DNA from: Fragum whitleyi
Lineage: Eukaryota; Mollusca; Bivalvia; Cardiida; Cardiidae
Assembly: GCA_948146395.1 (NCBI GenBank)
Contig: OX411555.1
Location: 59,272,187-59,336,186, forward strand
Direction: 5' to 3'
Length of the DNA stretch: 64,000 nt
The notes under the pieces were generated by a model, which saw only the letters and a list, made by a program, of their open reading frames with translations, did no database searches and was not told the origin of the DNA. Below are positions 56,893-64,000 of this stretch, piece by piece (positions within the stretch are counted from its first letter, which is position 1; each line of letters starts with the position of its first letter). The translations under genes were made by a program, and so were the position numbers.

Positions 56893-57486
56893 ATTTTGCG
56901 TGTTTACTTTTCAATATTAGATTCTACCCTGAGCTTTTCGGCATTTATGGCCAATGCGTTAATAACACTATACCTTTGTCGGCGTCGTAGTGCAATCTAG
57001 ATGTTCAGGGTTCGATCCCCGACGACGACACTCATTCTTTCCGACTATTCGTCTCCAAACAATTGGTTGATAATCGTAGAGCTATGAGTGATAGCAGCTG
57101 GAGGCTAGGCCAAGGTTGAAATACTAATGCTAGCGCGAGAAATATCAGCAAGTAGAACAACACATTACCTTTTATCTGGCAAAAAAAGTTTTTTGCGTGT
57201 TAACTTTTTAATATTAGATTCTAACCTGGGCTTTTCGGCATTTATGGCCATTGCGTTCATAAAGCTATACCTTTGTCGCCGTCGTAGTGCAATCTAGATG
57301 TTCCGGGTTCGATCCCCGATGGCGACACTCATTCTTTCCGACTATTCGTCTACAAACAATTGGTTGATAATCGTAGAGGTATGTGTGATAACAGCTGGAG
57401 GCTAGACCAAGGTTGTAATATTAATACTAGTGCGAGAAATATCAGGAAGTAGAACAAAACATTACTTTTTATCTGGCAAAAAAAGT
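56893..57486 (+). repeat. Direct duplication (~297 bp x 2), each with a SINE
   Basis: Copies at about 56893-57188 and 57191-57486 share 'tattagattcta', 'cttttcggcatttatggcca', a SINE head with B box ('gggttcgatccccga'), 'caattggttgataatcgtag' and the end 'tatctggcaaaaaaag'. They differ by scattered substitutions. The SINE was present before the duplication. The heads are truncated in the A box, so they are not tRNA genes. Confidence 0.85.
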
Positions 57487-57489
57487 TTT

Positions 57490-58010
57490 ACTTTTTACTT
57501 TAGTCTTTAAACACTTTTAATTAATCCAGTTTTTATCTCAGCGCATTTTTAACTTTCCAAATTTCTGACTGCACTACAACCTTTCTTACATTTTTAAACT
57601 GCTCACCTTTTTACTTTTAACTGTCAACTCATACTGCTCAGCCAATGCTCCCCTCTATATACTCACTGGATGCTCCTTTTGACAACGTACATAAATCTCA
57701 CATGAAAGTCATGCATGCTATCCTCAGTACACACAGGAGCACTAGATTAGTACATGTTTTATTAACATGATTTACCAAATTACCTGCATACCTCAGTGTA
57801 AATCATACACCAGAAGCATGCACGTAGTACAATCCTTCAATTAGACCCATTTTAATCCCTTACAAATTTGATATAAGGCGACATGGTGGGAACGAGTATC
57901 ACATGCTCAGCGTAATGCAAACGCTAATCATCCAAGAATGTACCAACTTTTATAGATTCGAAAATTAACTTGCATCTCTAATTGAGACAATGAAATAGAT
58001 ATCGTAGAAT
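57490..58010. other. Intergenic, no gene
   Basis: No supported feature. Confidence 0.4.
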
Positions 58011-58945
58011 TCACGACAATGTCTTCCGAGAAAGGCGTTCATGTGAAACCCAACTACTGCAACAGACCGACCATCTTGCCAGAAACATTACTGAAAGAAA
58101 ACAAACTGATCTAGTTTTGTTAGACTTCAGTAAGACTTTTGATAAAGTGAGCCACTCAAAACCTTTGTATAAATTGCACGAACATGAAGTAACAGTGCTC
58201 CCCCAATGTGGATTAAATCTTTTCTTATAGGCATAACACAAAAAGTATTCTAAGAAGGTGGATGCTCATCCGAAGTACCAGTCACATCTGGTGTACCACA
58301 GGGATTGGTGCTTGGCCCTCTTCTGTTTCTTTTGTATATAAATGACCTTCACCTCCCATGTCCGTTTGTTTGCAAATGCATTGTCCTAAATATAACTTGA
58401 AAGAAGAAAAAGATTTCCTTTGATTACAGGCTACACAGAAGGTGCTATAGACTTTAGACAATGCCAAAACAGCGTACAAAACTTTGGTAAGACCCCAGGT
58501 AGAATACGCATCAACTGTATGGAGCCCTTACTCAACAACCTACAACAACAAAGTAGAAAAAGTACAACGTAGAGCAGCAAGATTGGTCCAAAATTATATC
58601 TCTTATGAAAGTGTCACCTGCATGCAGAAGGAGCTTGGTTGGCAAACTCTTCAATATAGACGAGATGTTACCAGAGTCACCATGTTTTATAAAATTGTTA
58701 AAATAGTGCCCATACCAACTGATCTTGAAATACCAGTTAGGATCACTCATATGCACACAGCATCGTTTAGACAAATCCACACACATACTTCCTACTTTAA
58801 ATATTCTTTATTCCCTGCACCACCCGGGTTAACCCGATGCAGAGAACTCGGGGGGGATACCAGAATTTGGAGATATACAAAGAAAGACAGATGCAGCACA
58901 GGTCTCTATTTTTCTCTAATCATTATTAAAAATCAAAATAATTAG
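58011..58945 (+). pseudogene. Non-LTR retrotransposon reverse transcriptase fragment
   Basis: Pieces in order: C-E-T-Q-L-L-Q-Q-T-D-H-L-A-R-N, then T-D-L-V-L-L-D-F-S-K-T-F-D-K-V-S-H (RT block with the LDFSKAFD motif), [16 protein letters not shown] and L-F-L-L-Y-I-N-D-L, then from 58484 V-R-P-Q-V-E-Y-A-S-T-V-W-S-P-Y with V-Q-R-R-A-A-R-L-V, E-L-G-W-Q-T-L-Q-Y-R-R and Y-K-Y/F-K-Y-S-L-F-P. These are the palm and C-terminal parts of a Jockey/CR1/L2-type LINE pol. Frameshifts, a stop (F-L-stop near 58229) and loss of the YADD region leave it dead. Confidence 0.88.
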
Positions 58946-59370
58946 GATGCTGCAAAGTTTCAAACATTGAGTCAAGTATTCTAACGATATAATTATGATA
59001 AAGATGAAAGATTTCAGTTATATTTAAATGAGGAAATTGAATTTGATCTAGAGATTCGTGCTAAATTTAATTAAAACTACACAATATGCTCAGTATCTTT
59101 TACAAATCATGCATAAATTTCAAAGAATTCAACTGCACAAAAATATAGGGTATATTCTAAAAGAAAAATGGGATTTCATATGTAAAATATGTAAAAATGT
59201 AAATGTTTGGAGTAGATTAAAATTTGAAGTGTCACATTTTATGATACGGGATACTCTAAGGCAGGATGTTGGGAGTTAAGAGTAAGACGATTTAATGATA
59301 CTGGTGAACTAAGACGATAAATGTACCAAAGTCATTTTTTATCTTTCATCTTTTAAGCTAGTTGAGTTAG
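58946..59370. other. Intergenic, no gene
   Basis: AT-rich sequence after the retrotransposon fragment. No feature. Confidence 0.4.
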
Positions 59371-59371
59371 T

Positions 59372-60235
59372 TACATGGTAAAATTGATCTCAATCAAAAC
59401 CATTCGAAATCGCTCACTCAGCGCTCCCTTCATTAATTCCAAATAATCACCCAAAACCATTCAAAAACTGTCCAAATCAATAACAAAAGGGCCAGTTCGT
59501 CTGAATTTTATTTACCAAGTGGATCTCACCCAAGTAATTTTCTGGCAAAGTTTTATTCTCACTTGCCTAGTTGTTTGAGAGGAGATATTATTACAAGAAT
59601 TATAAGTGGAGAACGTCATATATGCACCCCGCTACGCCATGTTTATGGCCAAAATCATAATGTCACAACAAGTTTTTGAAAAGGATCACAGGAGAAACAT
59701 TTTGGCAATGTTTGATTTAAAAAAAAAGTCTTAGGTTATGGTCGTGATTATGTTCACAGTTTCTATAAAGGTCCCCCAAGGCACATTCCTTCCAAATCTG
59801 GTTGAAATTGTTCCCAGTAGTTACTTAGCAGAAGGTGTTCAAATATTTTGGTTTCGAAATAAGCCCCGCCCTGCCACGCCCATATTTATGGGCAATCAAA
59901 ATTTGGCGAACAATTTTTGAAGCTTAAAAGATAAGATCAACAACTTTATTCCAAATAAATAAAGCTTGAGAAAAAATGCTATTTCACTGACAGAATTGAA
60001 ATTATATGCGTTTAGTTGCTTCTTCAAGAAATTGGATGCTACTTATAAAACTTGTATGCATGTTTTACTGAAGAAAGGTAATAAGTTTCGCTTCCTTTGT
60101 TCATCCTGAACAAAATTAACGATATTGGATTACATTCCTTATATTTCACTCAAAAGCCATTCATCTTACTCATTCAATTTCATTCAAAAATCATCCACCT
60201 TGTCTGTTTGGCGATGCTGTTAACTGTTCGACTTG
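59372..60235. mobile_element. MITE family M1 in two halves
   Basis: 'ggtaaaattgatctcaatca' to 'ctgtccaaatcaataac' (59372-59480) and 'gttcatcctgaacaaaatta' to 'ggcgatgctgttaactg' (60060-60235) are the two ends of one M1 copy. About 580 bp of unrelated DNA between them is an unclassified insertion. Confidence 0.6.
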
Positions 60236-60239
60236 GTTT

Positions 60240-60700
60240 TAAAGATATTTTGTAGTAATACTAGCGTTTACAAATTCAACGCATTAAAAAGAGGTACAAG
60301 GAATTCACCTTTGCATCAGAAAGCATTCAACAAAACAAAGGGGGAAACAGCATTGAAACAGTTCTGACAACAATATCGAATGCCTGATCTGGACTATGTT
60401 GCGAAAATTTCCTTTGTAAAACATATACATGTATTGGTTCGAGTGAATCAAAACGGAAGAGGCTATTTTTGCATATTCTTGATATATATATTAGCTTTAT
60501 TATGGATTACAGAACAAGCTTAAGTTTAGATACAGCCCATTGATTTTTGGTAAGGTACGGATATAGGGCTAATGTAACTTGTTATGCGGCTGGTAAGGAA
60601 CTTTGTGTTGCCAGAGAAGAGTGTAAAGCAACAATACACCACAAAGTAATTGACAGTAAATTTAATCAAATTATTGACCAATGTTTAATGTCGTCAATTA
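60240..60700. other. Intergenic, no firm gene
   Basis: A short frame near 60557-60718 has four cysteines but no start, signal peptide or convincing splice sites (see rejected items). Confidence 0.4.
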
Positions 60701-60702
60701 AC

Positions 60703-60862
60703 CATAGACCTATGTGAGATAGCAGTTGGTGGCTAGGAAAGGATGTGGTGGTTGTACCTGTGAGAGAAATACCAGGAATCTATTGTTAGGTGCTCCAGCC
60801 GCGATATAAGTGAAGAAATGTTGAAAGCGGCGTAAATCTCCATTCAATCAATAAATTAATGT
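60703..60862 (+). mobile_element. SINE fragment, 3' half
   Basis: 'gacctatgtgagatagcagt', 'gaaataccaggaatctattg' and 'tgttgaaagcggcgtaaatc' with an ATCA-rich end. The tRNA-like head is missing. Confidence 0.8.
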
Positions 60863-61009
60863 CGTCAATACATGATCAATTGTATTGTCGATTCGACAGT
60901 ATTATTGTAAATAAACTTTATTTAAGACTTATTCAAAATTATTGTCGATAATATTGCCAAATTAAATTAATCGTTTAATGGCATCTTAAAATCCTTATTA
61001 CTATCCGCC

Positions 61010-61140
61010 ACTTAAGGTATCCGTATATTGGTATCACTTTTCGTCGGTCCGTCTATTCATTTTAAAACATCCCCTATCATTTATGTATGGATTTTCATCA
61101 TGTTTTCACAGACTGCTTCTGATATGTGACGTCAGACATA
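61010..61140 (+). repeat. Interspersed 'gtccgtc' repeat, partial
   Basis: 'cgtcggtccgtctattcatt' and 'aaacatcccctatcatttat' match the repeat at 42,895. Confidence 0.5.
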
Positions 61141-61167
61141 ACCGTTAAAGTTCAAATGTAATATTTA

Positions 61168-61332
61168 AGGAAATGGACCCGTAATAGTTCCGCACGTCTC
61201 GGAAGTTATGAATTTTAACAGTGTTAACCGAGGTTTCCTAATGATTTTCATTAGTAAGCCTCAGTCAACATTGTGAAAGATCATTTGTCCCGAAATGTTG
61301 CGGGCCTATTTCAGTTCTACTACCTTAGTTCG
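61168..61332. mobile_element. Hairpin MITE, family M3
   Basis: 'gacccgtaatagttccgca' to 'tgttgcgggcctatttcag', with the inner palindrome 'accgaggtttcctaatg' and 'cattagtaagcctcagt'. Second copy of the element at 22926-23078, slightly more diverged. Confidence 0.8.
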
Positions 61333-64000
61333 TGATAGTTGAACACATGTTGTCATTAGACAATCTTCCGGTATTTAAAGCGCTACCTTAGTATTATATG
61401 TAACACCATGCAATATTTCATTAGTTCATGCTCGCCAGAATCAACACTTTATTAGCCAAGTTAATTACAGTTAATATTCAATCATATTGAAGACTAATCC
61501 ATTGAAGTTCAGAAGATGCAAGATCTACTTTTCTTTTCAATCTAAAGATAAAGAGTAGTTATCCAGCTTCAAAAAAAAAATGTTTATCCTTCATTCAGAA
61601 GTAATACCGGTGTTGACCACATGGACTGGAACATGAAGCGTTATATCTATTGATAATTGAACAATGCAAGCTAAGTAGAACACCGCTCCTATATTTTTTC
61701 AGAGCACTTTCATTCCTTTTTGTTCATTAACATTATAAGGTCTATAAAGACAGTTAAGGAAACGTTCATAAGACACAAGGCGCGGATTATCTTTGATAAC
61801 AAACCAGAAGTGATGGACTTCGAGGCTTGACCAATCTTGAGACCTCGAGATCTCCGATGCGATTTCTAACAATACTTCGCCTTACTACTTGTACATATTC
61901 GCCAATAACAATGTTCCCAGACATCTGACATACCAATTACGTCATTGATGTTTTCCGATGAAGTTTCCGTGTCGTACAGGCGTCACAAGCGGCCAACCTT
62001 GGTCTTACCTACCGAATTACCTCTTGCTAGCGTTTCTAAGATGCAATAATTTAAGAAGTGTTGGGCACAATCCATTTTCATGTTAAAAACGTTTTTTTTT
62101 CCGGGATCGACCCCATTTCAAGAGGTGGTGACAATAATCGGTATGTCAACTTTGCAACAATACATGTCGGAATTTTTAAACCACCTTGTGTGAAAAACTT
62201 TCATATCGAATGTTCAAGACACATGTGTAATTAAGTTTCGAAAAAAAAAATGTTTGGAAGACGCACGGGTTGCTCTGAAACCTAGTGACCCCTGATAATA
62301 TTAATGCATTGGAAATTCACGTAATCGAAATATTTTCATTTAGAATAGAGCCTATATTTATCATGGTGTAAATGTCTACCAGAAAAGAAATTCCAATTTT
62401 TCACGGAGGCGTTTCTTTCTTGGCGTCAGTATAGTACAAAATAAAACATGTAAAAAAGCGCATCCTATAACTTTTTTTACTGTAATTCGTTAAATACGAA
62501 AATAAGCAATGCAATATGAAACGCTATATAAGTATTTAGATCATGTGTGACATGCCTTTAACATGTATAAGTAGATACTGTGCGTTAAATAAAATAAAGA
62601 ACGGCGAATGTAATATAACGAATGAATGAATTGAGGAATAAAAGTAACCTAATGTAATTTTATTAGACTGAGGCGCACGGGTTACGAAAATAATTAGTAA
62701 TTAATCAATAAATTTATCAATTAATTTATATTATTATTTTGGTATTATCATTACAATCTCTCTTATGATTTTATTGACGAACAATCTTATACATTTTTAA
62801 AGATGCGTGCATGTGAAGCAATAGAAACATTTCTCTTTTTGAATGTACATACACAACGAGAAATTAGTCGGCACATCATAGTTCGGCCAAAATATCAAAG
62901 CCGCTAGTTTTTAGCTTCACCTTCGGTATTTTTTTTTAAAAAAAAACTAGCCACTTATCTCATTTGATTGCACTTATTGAAAAGAAATATTACTTTATTT
63001 ACCCAAAACCAGGATCAGTTAAAAGATTTTGTTTTAAGTGATAGAAATAAATGTTATTCAATTATTCTTACCCAATGCACGTTTAAAGATACTTCATACC
63101 TTTATTACATCGTCATCTGCCCCTTCTTCAACCCAATCAGCAAACCAAATTTATGAAATATTCTAATTCCCAGTATCATTCCTCTAAACTCCAAGTATCA
63201 TTTTTTAAAGTTACTCTCAATTCCCAATATCCAAAAGAAATCATCCCTCGAGACGGTTTTCACACAAAAACAAGTAATACTTTCACACACCAGTGAAAAG
63301 GGACAGCGCGTAATGACGAAAAATGACCAAATTTTATAATCTATCTGTCGGTGTATTAGAAATGTTCCAAAGTTTGGCAAAACTTGACTGAAAACTGACA
63401 TTGCCATGCTAGAAAAACGGAATTTCAACTTTTAAGATATGACACACTGTTTATTCGCTGAAGAACAACTAGAAATTGATCACATACTGTTTCTATCTAT
63501 CTATCTATCTCTCTATGTTGAAATTGTCTTGCAAAAATGGTATACCACCGCCTAGCAATTTTTTATGTGCACACTCACTCAATGGCAGTAGTTTTAAGTT
63601 CAAGGTCACGCTGAAAGGTCAAATGTCAAAAATAGAGTACGATAGTCAAGGCATATTTCAAATCGCGATTTCGATAACGTTTGAGACCATTTATCCCTTA
63701 AGAAGGTGCAAAAATGTATAATGAAAAAATCAAGCGTTCATTCCCCGTCTAAATGAAACTATCTCCGTGAAAATCGATCCATTTTCGGGAAAAATTTTCA
63801 TATACTTATTTAGGCGGGTTGATAAAGGATCTGCCGTCAACTAAACGTGTCTCAACCTCCGTCAATGTTCTCATTTTAAAGATAAATCGTAGCCATTATT
63901 TTGAGATTTTAAGATAAAACGTTTTTACATTACGCGGGGCAGATTAATTACAAGTGTAAAAGACAGGAGTCAAAGAGACGAAGTCGAACGATAAAAAACA
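61333..64000. other. No supported gene; a short tetranucleotide repeat
   Basis: AT-rich sequence with no convincing exon. A (tcta)n microsatellite lies at 63493-63518. Frames at 62968, 63198 and 63476 have no signal or domain. Confidence 0.45.

Noticed and set aside
60557..60718. Frame with four cysteines (N-V-T-C, E-L-C-V, E-E-C-K, D-Q-C)
   Set aside because: No start, signal peptide or credible splice sites, spacing unlike the peptide cluster, and it runs into a SINE.
1..64000. CRISPR arrays, operons, riboswitches or other prokaryotic systems
   Set aside because: All short direct repeats are eukaryotic exon copies, microsatellites or transposon units; exon-intron structure and SINEs rule out a prokaryote.

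Overview
The window looks like AT-rich, repeat-dense, intron-rich genomic DNA from a marine bivalve mollusc. I infer this from phase-1 thrombospondin type-1 (TSR) exons separated by kilobase introns, tRNA-derived SINEs ending in a tail like 'GAAAGCGGCGTAAA', and the long repeat family with 'agctcacc...gaagtgctcaaggtgagc' and 'aacttggtcagaatg' that is widespread in bivalves. The species cannot be fixed from sequence alone. There are no bacterial genes. Nearly all open frames of 60-170 codons are chance frames or lie inside repeats; real coding sequence is a small set of short exons, all on the + strand.

Region 1 (about 1-21,100) is a TSR gene or gene pair. A tandem array of nine truncated copies of one TSR exon (about 120-bp period, each ending in an in-frame stop) precedes the intact parent exon at 1131-1274. 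Five further phase 1-1 TSR exons follow at 2855, 3370, 8879, 15673 and 20937. An exon at 12548-12761 encodes a short cytosolic segment and one membrane helix and ends in the same phase, so it could splice to the downstream TSRs and start a type II membrane TSR protein. The last TSR has lost exactly the two cysteines that form one conserved disulfide.

Region 2 (about 21,100-34,500) has no gene I can support. It holds SINEs, palindromic MITEs, a nested foldback element and a broken Tc1-like transposase on the minus strand.

Region 3 (about 34,500-56,800) carries the most interesting content: a tandem cluster of three genes for small secreted cysteine-rich peptides (precursors of 96, 64 and 95 residues). 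Each has a signal peptide, a compact cysteine core, and a final cysteine plus C-terminal tail on a separate exon joined at the same codon position. The layout resembles bivalve antimicrobial peptide precursors, but I do not recognise the cysteine spacing. Genes 2 and 3 share a paralogous 5' untranslated exon and a MITE at the same splice donor, which places their duplication after divergence from gene 1. Gene 2 has lost the tail by an apparent frameshift.

Region 4 (about 56,800-64,000) has a duplicated SINE block, a decayed non-LTR retrotransposon pol fragment, hairpin MITEs and otherwise unannotatable AT-rich DNA.

The repeat landscape is layered. One TA-targeted TIR family (M1) occurs at least 14 times. 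Several nested insertions give relative ages.
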